40,408 nucleotides of DNA, from positions 1 to 40,408 of the forward strand of contig JAKABA010000019.1 of assembly GCA_021802115.1 (NCBI GenBank), written 5' to 3'. The first letter of the stretch is position 1; each line of letters begins with the position of its first letter. Origin of the DNA: a bacterium. Its GTDB lineage: Bacteria > Chloroflexota > Dormibacteria > UBA8260 > Bog-877. Of this stretch, positions 1-8,612 are shown piece by piece. Both the position numbers and the translations under genes were made by a program. Under the pieces are notes generated by a model. The model did no database searches, was not told the DNA's origin, and saw only the letters and a program-made list of their open reading frames with translations.

Positions 1-334
1 AGGCGATGTCGATGGCACTCTTGGCGTACAGATGCCCGCTCAGGAGATCGTCCATCCGGGTCCACACCCGCGCCAGGTTGGCGACGTCAGCGCCCAGCAG
101 CGTGGGCGCCATGAACTCGATCGCAGCCCGGGCACCGGACGCAAAGGCGGGTAGGTACGTCGCGCCCAGGGGGCATGCTTCGCCATACCCCGTGCTGCCC
201 CCTTTGGTGGTGAGCTTGACCACCAGACTCGGCAGCGCATTGACGACCCGGCCGCTGGACATCACGTAATCGCCGTGGGCGTAGGTCAGGGTGTACTGGA
301 AGAGGTCGACCCGGATGATCTCGGTGTCGTTCAC
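1..334 (-). CDS. Enolase-superfamily enzyme (mandelate racemase/muconate lactonizing type), N-terminal part
   Basis: The gene starts with GTG at 334 and runs off the left edge, so only 111 residues of roughly 370 are visible. They read as the N-terminal capping domain of the MR/MLE group: a beta-rich start, then GYGEACPLGATYLPA, then a helix and LLGADVANLARVW, ending in YAKSAIDIA where the barrel begins. The GEACPLG..YLPA stretch resembles the 4-hydroxyproline betaine 2-epimerase and cis-3-hydroxyproline dehydratase branch, which act on proline-derived compounds. The catalytic lysines and metal ligands lie outside the window, so the reaction is not fixed. The start overlaps the stop of the upstream livF remnant by the usual GTGA junction. 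Confidence 0.75.
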   Translation of the reverse strand, partial: MNDTEIIRVDLFQYTLTYAHGDYVMSSGRVVNALPSLVVKLTTKGGSTGYGEACPLGATYLPAFASGARAAIEFMAPTLLGADVANLARVWTRMDDLLSGHLYAKSAIDIA

Positions 335-924
335 AGGCGACCACCGGCGGGCCGGGGCGCGGTGCCCAGATAGGCGTCGACCACACGCTGGTCCCCCACC
401 AGTTGGGCGCTTGCGTCGGCCAGAACCACCCCTCCCTGCTGCCGCACGTACGCCCGCTGGGTGATCTCCAGGGCCAGGGTCACGTTTTGCTCCACCAGCA
501 GCACTGCGGTCCCCTGGCGTGCGACCGTCTCCAGCGTCTCATAGACGGATTCCACCATCTGGGGAGCCAGCCCCAAGGCGGGCTCGTCGACCATCAACAA
601 TCTGGGATTGGCCACCATTCCCCGGGCAATCGCGAGAATCTGCTGCTCACCACCCGATAGCATCCCGGCCAGCTTTCTGGAGTGCTGGCGCACCATCGGA
701 AACACCCCCATCACCTCCTCCACACGAGCGCGTCCTTCCGCGCCCCTTCTGCCGTACAAGTAGCCCCCCAGATCGAGATTCTCAGCGACCGAGAGCGAGG
801 GACAGATGCGCCGTCCCTAGGGGACCTGCACCAGACCAAGCTTGACCCCCCGGGGAGCCGTCACCCCCTCCAGGCCGCGCCCCTGAAAACGCACATCCCC
901 AGATCGAGTGCCGACGAGACCTGA
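331..924 (-). pseudogene. livF: Broken LivF-type branched-chain amino acid ABC ATPase
   Basis: The reading frame matches LivF, the ATPase of high-affinity branched-chain amino acid importers, from the segment just after Walker A to the C-terminus. Visible parts are SGLVGTRSGDVRFQGRGLEG, GRRICPSLSVAENLDLGGY, the signature LSGGEQQILAIARGM, Walker B LLMVDEPALGLAP and the H-loop region LLVEQN. Two lesions are seen. A TAG at 817-819 stands where the family has the Glu of VPEGRR. Upstream of about 924 the homology stops, so the first 40 or so residues, including the Walker A lysine, are missing. No other importer subunit is present. A product from an internal start would lack ATP binding. I infer a decayed gene. 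Confidence 0.8.
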
Positions 925-947
925 CTGACTGCCGAGCCCGGACGCAC

Positions 948-1394
948 CTACCGGTTGGGTTCTCCACCGCCCGGGTCCTCCTGCACGTGTCTCGCATCCT
1001 CCAGACGGGCGGCACCCTCGTAACACCAGACCATGAGGGCCCGTTCCGTCGCCGATGTGTTCTCGAACCCATGCCACTCGTCAGCGGCGGCGAAGGTCAC
1101 AGCACCGGCTTGCATCTCCACATCATCGTCACCGACTCCGGCGATTCCGCTGCCCTCCAGCAGGTACTCCACCTCCTCCGAATAGAGGTGACGATGAATC
1201 TTCTGATGCCGGGCTCCAGGTGGAAAGGTGGTGATCCCGAAGACGGTGCTTCGACTACCCACCGTGGCGGCTGTCACCACCAACTGGACGTCTATATCCA
1301 CCCAGCCGGCCACGGCTTCCAGGCTGCTGTCAGGAGAGACCCCGGCCACTCTCACCGTGTGAGGATGCGCGGATTTCACGTCACGACTCTCCAT
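948..1394 (-). CDS. Small single-domain cupin protein
   Basis: This 148-residue protein is a single beta-barrel cupin. Motif 1 is PGARHQKIHRHLYSEEVEYLLEG, shortened here to its metal-binding HRH, the following Glu and a Gly. Motif 2 holds DEWHGFENTS with the last His. The metal set is therefore complete, but cupins range from isomerases and dioxygenases to ligand sensors and the substrate cannot be told. The ATG at 1394 is chosen over a longer frame because TTTTAGGAG lies 5 bases before it and the cupin fold starts soon after. The gene follows the E2 gene by 143 bases on the same strand and may share its transcript. Confidence 0.75.
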   Translation of the reverse strand: MESRDVKSAHPHTVRVAGVSPDSSLEAVAGWVDIDVQLVVTAATVGSRSTVFGITTFPPGARHQKIHRHLYSEEVEYLLEGSGIAGVGDDDVEMQAGAVTFAAADEWHGFENTSATERALMVWCYEGAARLEDARHVQEDPGGGEPNR

Positions 1395-1537
1395 CTCATC
1401 TCCTAAAACCTCTACGGGCACGTCACCGGCGGCCCGGGGCCGACGCCACTGCTGTCCTGCCGCGATTGCCCAGAGGCGCGCTCGGACCCGGCCGACACGC
1501 CCTCTCCGGGCGCCGCTCATCACCGAAGTGTCTGCGC

Positions 1538-2716
1538 CTAACCGTTCGCGGTCCCGGTCGGCGCCTCAAGCACATCGACCAGGCGATTCAGGAACCGGGC
1601 CGCCTGAACGCCATCCAGGACGCGATGGTCGACGCCCAATGTGAGGGATAGGACCGGGGCGATCCTGAGCTCACCGGAATGTGCCACCACCCGCTCCTGG
1701 AGCCCTCCGACCGCCACGATCGCACTCTGCCCAGCGGGCAGGACAGGGTCAAAGCTGTCCACGCCGTACATCCCCAGGTTGGTCAGCGTGACCACGGCTT
1801 GGGATAGGTCATCCGCGGTTAGATGGTTCTCCCGAGCTCGACCCACAGCTGCTCTTCTAAGCCGCACCAGCTCAGCCATGGTGAGGTTCGTGAGCTCGGG
1901 CAGAGCGACCACGAGCAGACCATGGTCCGTCGCCACCGCCAGCCCGACTCGCCTCAGAGCACGAGCCTGCACGTGATCTTCGGCCCAGGTGGCGCTGGGA
2001 GTCCCGTCCTCTCCCAGCGCCACCTGGATGGCCCACAGGAATAGGTCGGTCAAAGTGGCCCGCACCCCGCCCGCCCGCAGCGAATCCTGCCAACCGACGA
2101 GCCGATCGGCGACTAGGTCGCGTCTCAAGAAAATGTGCGGAGTGGTGGCCCACACCCGGCTCAGATTCTCTGCCATCCGGACGCGCCTGCGGGCCGGTGC
2201 GGGCCACCCCGGCGCCGATCCCTCACCCGGCACATCGGCCGCCAAGACGGCCCCGCCCGGGCCGCTACCGACCAGATCCCTAAGCGATACCCCCATCTCC
2301 CGAGCCAGCTGGCGAGCGCGTGGGGAGGCCGCTACTGCCTCCCCACCAGCACCCCCCTCGCTGCGAGCGTCAGGATGGACTCCGGCCGAGGGTTCTCGTG
2401 GAGCCGGCACGGAGACTCGCGCGGGGCGGTCGGTCGCACGGTGCACAGGCAACTCCGGAACCATCTCTGAGGGTTGGCCGATCCAGCCCAGTACGGTTCC
2501 CACGGGCACCACGGCCCCCGCCTCAGCCGTGACTCCCAGCAGAACTCCGGTCGCAGCCGCATCGATGGTCACCGTGGCCTTGTCGGTCTCGACCTCCATC
2601 AGCGGATCGCCCACATGGAGGGCCGCCCCCAGGGGTGCCAACCAGCGCACCAGTCGGCCGGTATCCTGGGCCATGCCCAGGGCCGGCATGATCACCTCGT
2701 GAGACACCGCTCCCAC
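1538..2716 (-). CDS. Dihydrolipoamide acyltransferase (E2) of a 2-oxoacid or acetoin dehydrogenase complex
   Basis: This 392-residue E2 transfers the acyl group made by E1 from lipoyl-lysine to coenzyme A. Domains in order are a lipoyl domain (about 5-80) with the lipoylation site EVETDKATV (Lys46), a Pro/Ala/Ser-rich linker, a peripheral-subunit-binding domain near 128-165 (SPRARQLAREMGV, GSGPGGAV), and a catalytic domain ending in the active-site motif DHRVLDG near 365. There is only one lipoyl domain. The start is GTG at 2716, directly abutting the stop of the M24 gene, so the two are probably translationally coupled. No dihydrolipoamide dehydrogenase (E3) is found here, so a housekeeping E3 must serve. 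Pyruvate, branched-chain oxoacids and acetoin are all possible substrates. Confidence 0.9.
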   Translation of the reverse strand: MGAVSHEVIMPALGMAQDTGRLVRWLAPLGAALHVGDPLMEVETDKATVTIDAAATGVLLGVTAEAGAVVPVGTVLGWIGQPSEMVPELPVHRATDRPARVSVPAPREPSAGVHPDARSEGGAGGEAVAASPRARQLAREMGVSLRDLVGSGPGGAVLAADVPGEGSAPGWPAPARRRVRMAENLSRVWATTPHIFLRRDLVADRLVGWQDSLRAGGVRATLTDLFLWAIQVALGEDGTPSATWAEDHVQARALRRVGLAVATDHGLLVVALPELTNLTMAELVRLRRAAVGRARENHLTADDLSQAVVTLTNLGMYGVDSFDPVLPAGQSAIVAVGGLQERVVAHSGELRIAPVLSLTLGVDHRVLDGVQAARFLNRLVDVLEAPTGTANG

Positions 2717-4054
2717 CTACTCGGCCGGGGATGTCGCCGCCGCGCGAAGGTCGAGATGCACGTTGCGGTGCGACTCCACCTCCCGGCGCAAGGGCAAAGC
2801 TCCGTCGACTGCGTAGTAGCGCTGGCCCGCCACCAACAGTTGCTCCGCCGGGAACCGGGTGATCACCTCGCAACCGTCGGCAGTCACCACCAGCTGCTCC
2901 TCAATGCGGGCGGCGCTCCACCCGTCCGTTGACGGCCAGTAGGTCTCCAGGGCGAAGCTCATGCCCTCCTGCAGGACCTCCGGGTGGTCATCCGACACGA
3001 GGTGGCTGAAAATTGGCTTCTCCCAAATGGACAGCCCGACTCCGTGGCCGAACTGAAGTCCGAACGCAGCCTCTTCGTTGGCGAACCCGAACTCCGGGGC
3101 TCGCGGCCACACGCTGACTACATCAGCGGTGGTGGCACCGGGTCGAACCTGGGCGATCGCCGCATCGAGAATTTCCCGGCAGCGAGAGTACGCATCCACC
3201 AGCGCCGGCGAGGCGGATCCGACCGCGAAGGTGCGGTAGTAACAGGTCCGGTAGCCGTTGACACTGTGGAGAATGTCGAAGTAGGCAGGATCTCCGGGGC
3301 GCAAAATCCGGTCCGAGTACACATGGGGATGTGGGTTCGCACGTTCCCCGCTGATGGCATTGACCCCCTCGACATGTTCCGAGCCGAGATCATAAAGCAC
3401 CTTGGCCACCAGCCCGACGCATTCGTTCTCCCGCAGCCCGGGGCGAAGTGACCCGTACAGCCGGTCGTAGGCGGCATCCACCATCGAACACGCCGTGCTG
3501 AGCAGAGTGATCTCGTCGGCAGTCTTGATCAGCCGGGCCTGCTGCAGCACCTGCTGGCCATCGACCACCCGCAACCCCTCGGCCTGAAGCGCCGCCAACA
3601 CCGGCATCTCGGCCACGTCGATGCCCACCGGCTCCCCGGCGAGCCCGCGCGCGGACAGTTCCTCCTTGATTTTCTTGGCGACCTCCTCGGCGATGCCGGC
3701 GTCCGGGTGGAAGCCACCGCGCATGGTCGAGATTCCGGCGCGCGAGCCGTCCGCGCCCAGCCACGGACAGAACAGCTGGTGGTGACGGACGGCCGAGCCG
3801 AAGTCCCACACTATCGGGGCCCCGTCCTGAGGCAGGAGCGCGAAGCGGATCAGCTTGTCGATCGCCCAGGTGCCGATATGAGTGGCGGTCAGGTACCTCA
3901 CGTTGGTCATATCGAAGCAGAGCAGCGAACCCAGATCTGACGACTCCAACGCGAGCCGCGCCCTGGCCAGGCGCTCCCGGCGCAGCCGCTCGAAATCAAC
4001 GCGAGCCTCCCAGTCGGTCGCATTCAAGCCAAAGGTTCTCGTCAACTGACTCAC
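2717..4054 (-). CDS. M24 family (creatinase/prolidase fold) protein with an altered metal site
   Basis: This 445-residue protein has the two-domain M24 layout: a creatinase-like N-terminal domain (LLCFDMTNVRYLTATHIGTW) and a pita-bread C-terminal domain. Ligand motifs seen are YFDILHS (Asp260), FGHGVG (His near 337), ALETYWP and ARIEEQLVV (two Glu). The second metal Asp, expected in a D-x-x-RT motif, is Cys271 in TCYYRTF. Typical members cleave Xaa-Pro bonds, while creatinase uses this fold without metal, so the loss may mean a non-peptidase hydrolase. GTG at 4054 is chosen because GAGGAG precedes it and the longer frame would run into E1-beta. It sits between E1-beta and E2, an unusual place. 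Confidence 0.8.
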   Translation of the reverse strand: MSQLTRTFGLNATDWEARVDFERLRRERLARARLALESSDLGSLLCFDMTNVRYLTATHIGTWAIDKLIRFALLPQDGAPIVWDFGSAVRHHQLFCPWLGADGSRAGISTMRGGFHPDAGIAEEVAKKIKEELSARGLAGEPVGIDVAEMPVLAALQAEGLRVVDGQQVLQQARLIKTADEITLLSTACSMVDAAYDRLYGSLRPGLRENECVGLVAKVLYDLGSEHVEGVNAISGERANPHPHVYSDRILRPGDPAYFDILHSVNGYRTCYYRTFAVGSASPALVDAYSRCREILDAAIAQVRPGATTADVVSVWPRAPEFGFANEEAAFGLQFGHGVGLSIWEKPIFSHLVSDDHPEVLQEGMSFALETYWPSTDGWSAARIEEQLVVTADGCEVITRFPAEQLLVAGQRYYAVDGALPLRREVESHRNVHLDLRAAATSPAE

Positions 4055-4085
4055 TGTCGACTCCTCATCACTACCGGCCCACCGG

Positions 4086-5096
4086 TCATCGACAAAGCTC
4101 GCGCACCGCCGCGACCAGCTGGTCAACCGTGGGCACTGTCAGATCCTCAAGCACCGGCGAGAATGGAATCGGCACGTCCATGGCGCACAGCCGCCGTACC
4201 GGGGCGTCGAGATGGTAGAAGGCATCCTCAGCGATCGACGCCGCAATTTCCGCCCCAACCCCGTAGCTCCGGGGGCCCTCGTCGACGACCATCGCTCGGC
4301 CGGTCCGGAGCGCCGACTTCGCCAGGGTCTCGCGGTCCAAGGGAACGGTCGTGCGGGGATCGACCACCTCGCACTCCAGACCACCATCCGCCAGCAGCCG
4401 CGCCGCCTCCAGGGCAACCAAGACCATGCTGCTGGTGGCCACGATCGTACAGTCGCGGCCCGGCCGCCTGATGATGGCCCGGCCGAGGGGGACAATGTGA
4501 TCACCCAACGGCACCGGACCCCGCTGCTGGTAGTTCATCTTGTCTTCAAAGACCACCACCGGCGAGTCGTCACGAATGGCGGCCTTCAACAGCCCCTTGG
4601 CATCCGCCGGGGTGCTGGGCAGAGCCACCTTGAGCCCGGGCACATGGCTGACCCAGGCGTGCAGGCTCTGGCTGTGCTGGGCAGCGGAGCGGCGCGTGGC
4701 CCCTAAGGTGGTCCTCACCGTCAGTGGAACTCGCAGCCTTCCCCCTGACATGTAGTGCACCTTCGCGGCCTGGTTGGCTAACTGGTCCATCACCAGTCCG
4801 AGGAAGTCCCCGAACATGATGTCAACCACGGGGCGGCGGCCGGTCATGGCGGCCCCCACCGCCAGCCCGACGAATCCAGCCTCCGAGATGGGAGTGTCGA
4901 CGATCCGGCCAGTGCCGAACTCGTCGACCAGGCCCTGCAGAACCTTGAAGGGATGCCCAGCTTCCGCGATATCCTCCCCCAGCAGGAAGACTGACTCGTC
5001 CCGCCTCATCTCCTCAGCCAGGGCCTCGCGCACGGCCTCGGCAAGAGTCAGCTCGCGCTCTGCCTCCACGAACTGGTCCGGATCAGGCGTAGACAT
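4086..5096 (-). CDS. 2-oxoacid/acetoin dehydrogenase E1 component, beta subunit
   Basis: This 336-residue protein is the beta half of the thiamine-dependent E1 heterotetramer, which decarboxylates the substrate and reduces the lipoyl arm of E2. It shows the transketolase pyrimidine-binding domain first (LGEDIAEAGHPFKVLQGL, DTPISEAGFVGLAVGAA), then QHSQSLHAWVSHVPGLKV, and a transketolase C-terminal domain (DPRTTVPLDRETL, VDEGPRSYGVGAEI). Length is normal for the family. Its start overlaps the end of the alpha gene by 14 bases, a sign of coupled translation of the two subunits. Residue patterns resemble acetoin dehydrogenase as much as pyruvate dehydrogenase, so I leave the substrate open. Confidence 0.92.
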   Translation of the reverse strand: MSTPDPDQFVEAERELTLAEAVREALAEEMRRDESVFLLGEDIAEAGHPFKVLQGLVDEFGTGRIVDTPISEAGFVGLAVGAAMTGRRPVVDIMFGDFLGLVMDQLANQAAKVHYMSGGRLRVPLTVRTTLGATRRSAAQHSQSLHAWVSHVPGLKVALPSTPADAKGLLKAAIRDDSPVVVFEDKMNYQQRGPVPLGDHIVPLGRAIIRRPGRDCTIVATSSMVLVALEAARLLADGGLECEVVDPRTTVPLDRETLAKSALRTGRAMVVDEGPRSYGVGAEIAASIAEDAFYHLDAPVRRLCAMDVPIPFSPVLEDLTVPTVDQLVAAVRELCR

Positions 5097-6099
5097 CGGT
5101 GGTCACCTCTTCCGGCGCCGGGTAGGGCGCCGCCAAGGCAAACTCAACCCCCGCCGCAATCTCCGTCTCGACCTCGGCGTGAAGACGCGCGAATGTCTCG
5201 CCCGGGACGAGCCGCTCGTGCTCCAAGCGCTGCCTCAGCAACTGCAGGGGGTCGCGCTCCTCGCACCAGTACCGCTCCTCGTCCCGGCCGCGATAGTAGC
5301 CCCGATCCACATCGCCCACGTGGTGGCCGAAGTAGCGATAGGTGTGGCAGAGCAGAAATGCCGGGCCTGCTCCGGATCGGGCCCGGGCTATCGCCGCCCC
5401 CGCAGCTGTCCGCACCGCCACCACGTCCTGGCCGTCGACTTCGAGAGCAGGCACGCCAAACGCCCGCGGCCGCTCGAGCGCACTGCCGGCCAGCACCTCC
5501 GAGGTTGGGGTGTACTCCCCATAAAGATTGTGCTCGCACACATAGATGACCGGCAGGGCCCACAGCGCGGCCATGTTCATCGCCTCGTAGAGAATGCCCT
5601 GCCCGAGGGCGCCGTCGCCGAAGAAGCACACCGCCACCTGGTTGGTGCCCCGCTGCCGATTCGAGAGGGCCGCCCCGGTGGCTATGCCGGCCGATCCTCC
5701 CACGATCGCGTTGGCGCCGAGATTGCCCTGGTCCGGATCCGCGATGTGCATGGACCCCCCCTTGCCCCCGCAGTAGCCGGCGGCCTTTCCCAACAGTTCC
5801 GCAAACATGCGGTCCGGACGAGCGCCCTTGGCGAGACAATGGCCGTGGCCACGGTGGGTGCTGGTGATGAAGTCGGACTCTGTCAGTTCCATGCAGACAC
5901 CGACCGCGACTGCCTCCTCGCCACTGGACAGGTGGGTCAGCCCGGGGATGAGGCGCCGCTGGTAGAGCTGGTCAGCCGTATCCTCAAATTGCCGGATGCG
6001 GAGCATGTCCCGGTAGGCATCCAGCCAGCGGTCCGCCTCCGCGGCCAGGAGGCCGGGCGGACCCTCCTCAGACTTACCCTGCGAAGCCTGCTCGGTCAT
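5083..6099 (-). CDS. 2-oxoacid/acetoin dehydrogenase E1 component, alpha subunit
   Basis: This 338-residue subunit carries the thiamine diphosphate site: GDGALGQGILYEAMNMAALW followed by the metal-binding Asn in CEHNLYGEY, the classic GDG-x(n)-N motif. Other landmarks are the active-site loop around THRGHGHCLAKG, the phosphorylation-loop-like region near YCGGKGGSMHI and the substrate-site segment GEYTPTSEVL, which is also seen in acetoin dehydrogenases. An ATG with GTGAGGG upstream starts it. It is the first gene of the alpha, beta, M24, E2 run. A strong hairpin lies between it and the LLM gene upstream, so the dehydrogenase genes may have their own promoter in 6100-6255. Confidence 0.92.
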   Translation of the reverse strand: MTEQASQGKSEEGPPGLLAAEADRWLDAYRDMLRIRQFEDTADQLYQRRLIPGLTHLSSGEEAVAVGVCMELTESDFITSTHRGHGHCLAKGARPDRMFAELLGKAAGYCGGKGGSMHIADPDQGNLGANAIVGGSAGIATGAALSNRQRGTNQVAVCFFGDGALGQGILYEAMNMAALWALPVIYVCEHNLYGEYTPTSEVLAGSALERPRAFGVPALEVDGQDVVAVRTAAGAAIARARSGAGPAFLLCHTYRYFGHHVGDVDRGYYRGRDEERYWCEERDPLQLLRQRLEHERLVPGETFARLHAEVETEIAAGVEFALAAPYPAPEEVTTDVYA

Positions 6100-6255
6100 G
6101 GTCGGCCCTCACCAACACCGGGACTGGCGGTCCCGGTTGGACGCGGTGGAGCCGGCCGCCAACCCGTCGGAGCGGACGGCGGCATCCCCGCGACTGCGCC
6201 GCCTCTGCTGCACTGGCGGCGGTAGGTCCCACACCCAGCCGCATCTGATCCGGCC

Positions 6256-6288
6256 GGTCCCCGGGGCTGGAAACCAGCCCCGGGGACC
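6256..6288 (-). terminator. 15-bp perfect hairpin between the LLM gene and E1-alpha
   Basis: The arms GGTCCCCGGGGCTGG (6256-6270) and CCAGCCCCGGGGACC (6274-6288) pair perfectly around an AAA loop. It lies 40 bases past the stop of the minus-strand LLM gene. No U-tract follows on that strand, so it may be a U-less terminator or a stem limiting read-through into the dehydrogenase genes. Confidence 0.6.
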
Positions 6289-6327
6289 AGCTCTTGGAGG
6301 CACCCCGAAGGCGTGATAGGGCTTCCG

Positions 6328-7203
6328 TCAATCCCCACGAACGTTCTCCCGCAGCAGCGCCAGCGCGGTCATGGCGCCGTCGGCGGCGGAATAGTCCACT
6401 TCGACCACCACGTCGGTCACCCCCAGCACCTCCAGGTCCGGCAGCAGCGGGGCAACCCGCTCGGGGGTATCGGCGTTGTAGACGCAACGCCAGCCGGTCA
6501 GGTCGCGACCCGCGCCGGCCGCGATCTCCCGGATCCGGGCCAGCCCTTCCCCGACAACGGTGGTAACTGTGTCGCAGGGCCGCAGCAGAGGCACCCAGCC
6601 GTCGCCCACCAGAGCCGCCCGAGTGAGCGCGGCGGAGGACGTGCCGCCCACCAGCACCGGGACCGGCCGTGCCGGCACCGGGTAACAGAGCACCCCCGGT
6701 GGCAGCGTGTAGAAGCGCCCCGCCATGGCCCCAGGACGTCCTGTCCAGCATGCCCGTACCAGCCTGATCCACTCGTCGAGCCGTTCACCACGAGCCGCAA
6801 ACGGCACTCCCAGAGCCTCGAATTCCTCCGCCAGCCAGCCGGCACCCACGCCGAGCACCACTCGGCCCGATGTGAGCCGGTCCACAGTGGCGATTTCCTT
6901 GGCCACCACCACGGGCTGGCGCAGGGTCCCGATGAGAACTCCCACCGCCAGCTCCACGCGCTGGGTCAGCGCCCCCAGAAACCCGAGGCAGGTCACGGGG
7001 TCGAACCAGGGATCCTCGGGTCGCCAATGAGCCTGCCCGTCATCGGAAAACGGAAACGGCGAGTTTGTCCTGCTGGGCATCACGACATGGTCGCTGAGCC
7101 AGACGGAATCGAATCCCGCTGCCTCGCAAGCCATTGTCGGCTCCGCGATGCCATAACGGGTGACCTGCTCTCCGTAGTTGTCTACCTTGGCCCCGAACCT
7201 CAC
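6328..7203 (-). CDS. LLM class F420-dependent oxidoreductase
   Basis: This 291-residue protein belongs to the luciferase-like monooxygenase fold, in the group that usually binds coenzyme F420 or FMN. It shows the barrel start VRFGAKVDNYGEQ, AGFDSVWLSDHVVMPSR, RVELAVGVLIGTLRQP, then ATVDRLTSGRVVLGVGAGW with EFEALGVPF, and PVPVLVGGTSSAALTRAA. These are the standard landmarks. The GTG at 7203 is preferred because GGGGAG lies 5 bases upstream and the product then starts right at strand 1; a longer frame adds 38 residues without homology-like character. Substrate cannot be predicted. It is the first gene of the minus-strand run leading to the dehydrogenase complex. Confidence 0.85.
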   Translation of the reverse strand: MRFGAKVDNYGEQVTRYGIAEPTMACEAAGFDSVWLSDHVVMPSRTNSPFPFSDDGQAHWRPEDPWFDPVTCLGFLGALTQRVELAVGVLIGTLRQPVVVAKEIATVDRLTSGRVVLGVGAGWLAEEFEALGVPFAARGERLDEWIRLVRACWTGRPGAMAGRFYTLPPGVLCYPVPARPVPVLVGGTSSAALTRAALVGDGWVPLLRPCDTVTTVVGEGLARIREIAAGAGRDLTGWRCVYNADTPERVAPLLPDLEVLGVTDVVVEVDYSAADGAMTALALLRENVRGD

Positions 7204-7650
7204 GCCCACTCCCCGGGCAACCCGACAGGAGCATGAGGACTGAACATCCGCCACATCGTACATCCCAGCTGTTCGGCGTCGCAAGAGCTGGTACCAGCCC
7301 GTATCACCCCTTGCCACGACTTTGAGGGCCCATCCCTCAAGGTACGGACCAGTCGGCGGCGTGCCCTGCCCGAGCCTGGGCCCGGCCGCTGCAGCTGAGG
7401 CGTTCGCAACTCAATCCTGGCGCGCTGGAATACCTAACGCGCCACCACTCATGACCACTTACGACTCCCTGCCACTCCCGCCTGACCCGGTGCGGAGGCA
7501 AAGCGACATCCCATGCCAACCGATTGCGGGCCGGACCGCCCGCTACCCCTTGACAACCGAGCCTCGTCCATTCACACTGCACGCACATTAGTGTTGGTGG
7601 ACTCCTTGCCATACCCAGAGCTGCTCGGATCACAATTCGGAGGCACGCCG
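7204..7650. promoter_or_regulatory. Divergent intergenic region between two catabolic operons
   Basis: This 447-base gap separates the minus-strand LLM gene from the plus-strand cyclase gene, so it must hold promoters for both. On the plus strand a perfect TTGACA (7550-7555) is followed after 17 bases by CACACT, a poor -10. I see no convincing palindrome for a regulator and no credible coding frame. Confidence 0.35.
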
Positions 7651-8607
7651 ATGGCAGATGAGGCGGCGGCAACCACGTCGGGCCCGCCAGCCCCCCGGGC
7701 CTGGGGCGTGTACGGCGCTCGCAGCGAGGTGGGCGCCCTCAACAACATCGCGGCGCAGACGATCCTGGACGCGATTGGAGAGGTGCGCCTGGGGCAGGTG
7801 CATGCGCTTGGCATCCCCATCTTCGATCCCCGAGGAGACCCCGTGTCGCCGGATCGGCCGCGCGCGCTCCATGTGGTGTACCGCGACTTCTCGCACTACC
7901 GCTCCGGGATCTGCCATCCCCTCCCCGGAGGGGTGGGCTCCGTGGACGACGGCATCTTCATCTCCTGCCACGGCACCACCCATATCGACGCCCTCGGCCA
8001 CATCTTCGTCCAGGGCCAGATGTGGGATGGTCGTGATGCTGAGCTGGCGACCCCCGGCCTGAGATGGGCCAGTGTGGCGGCCGTGGCGGCGCGGGGCATC
8101 GTCGGCCGGGGCGTCCTGATCGATGTCGCTGGCGACGAGGGCGTGGACCACCTCGACCGCCAACGGCACGTCACCCTGGCCGATCTGCTGCGAGTGCTGG
8201 ACCGCGAGGAGGTCGCCGTCCAGCCTGGTGACATCATCCTCCTGCGCACCGGCAGCCTGGCTCGCTTCTATGCCTCCGGAGCAGAGGCCTTCTTCGACCA
8301 GTATTCCGAGCCGGGCCTGAGCTATGAGCTGGACCTCTTGGAGTGGTTCCGCGACAACCGGCTGGCCGGGCTGGGCAGTGACACTCTCTCCAACGAGCTA
8401 CCGGTCGCGCCGACCATCGACGCCGGCTACCCTCTGCACCGCTTCCTCCTGAGGGACCTGGGGGTGACCTTCCACGAGGCCCTCTGGCTGGAGGATCTGG
8501 CGGCAGCCTGCCGCGCCGACGCTCGCTACACGGGCCTCTACGTCGCCTCGCCCCTCAAGCTGACCGGCGCCAGCGGCTCGCCTGTCAACCCCCTGTTCAT
8601 CAAGTGA
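7651..8607 (+). CDS. Cyclase-family metal-dependent hydrolase (kynurenine formamidase-like)
   Basis: This 318-residue protein belongs to the cyclase family, whose known members include arylformamidase (kynurenine formamidase) and isatin hydrolase. The metal-binding motif appears as SCHGTTHIDALGHIF, matching the H-x-G-T-H-x-D pattern near residue 110. Later features are GRGVLIDV, QPGDIILLRTG and ASPLKLTGASGSPVNP, the typical C-terminal end. It is about 90 residues longer than the small formamidases, as usual for the longer branch. The ATG at 7651 is chosen because GGAGG sits 8 bases before it. It is directly followed by the aminotransferase gene, with which it overlaps or nearly abuts. Confidence 0.85.
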   Translation: MADEAAATTSGPPAPRAWGVYGARSEVGALNNIAAQTILDAIGEVRLGQVHALGIPIFDPRGDPVSPDRPRALHVVYRDFSHYRSGICHPLPGGVGSVDDGIFISCHGTTHIDALGHIFVQGQMWDGRDAELATPGLRWASVAAVAARGIVGRGVLIDVAGDEGVDHLDRQRHVTLADLLRVLDREEVAVQPGDIILLRTGSLARFYASGAEAFFDQYSEPGLSYELDLLEWFRDNRLAGLGSDTLSNELPVAPTIDAGYPLHRFLLRDLGVTFHEALWLEDLAAACRADARYTGLYVASPLKLTGASGSPVNPLFIK

Positions 8608-8612
8608 GGGAA

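Noticed and set aside
4774..6225. 483-codon plus-strand open frame opposite E1-alpha and E1-beta
   Set aside because: Antisense shadow of two well-conserved subunits; no ribosome site or domain.
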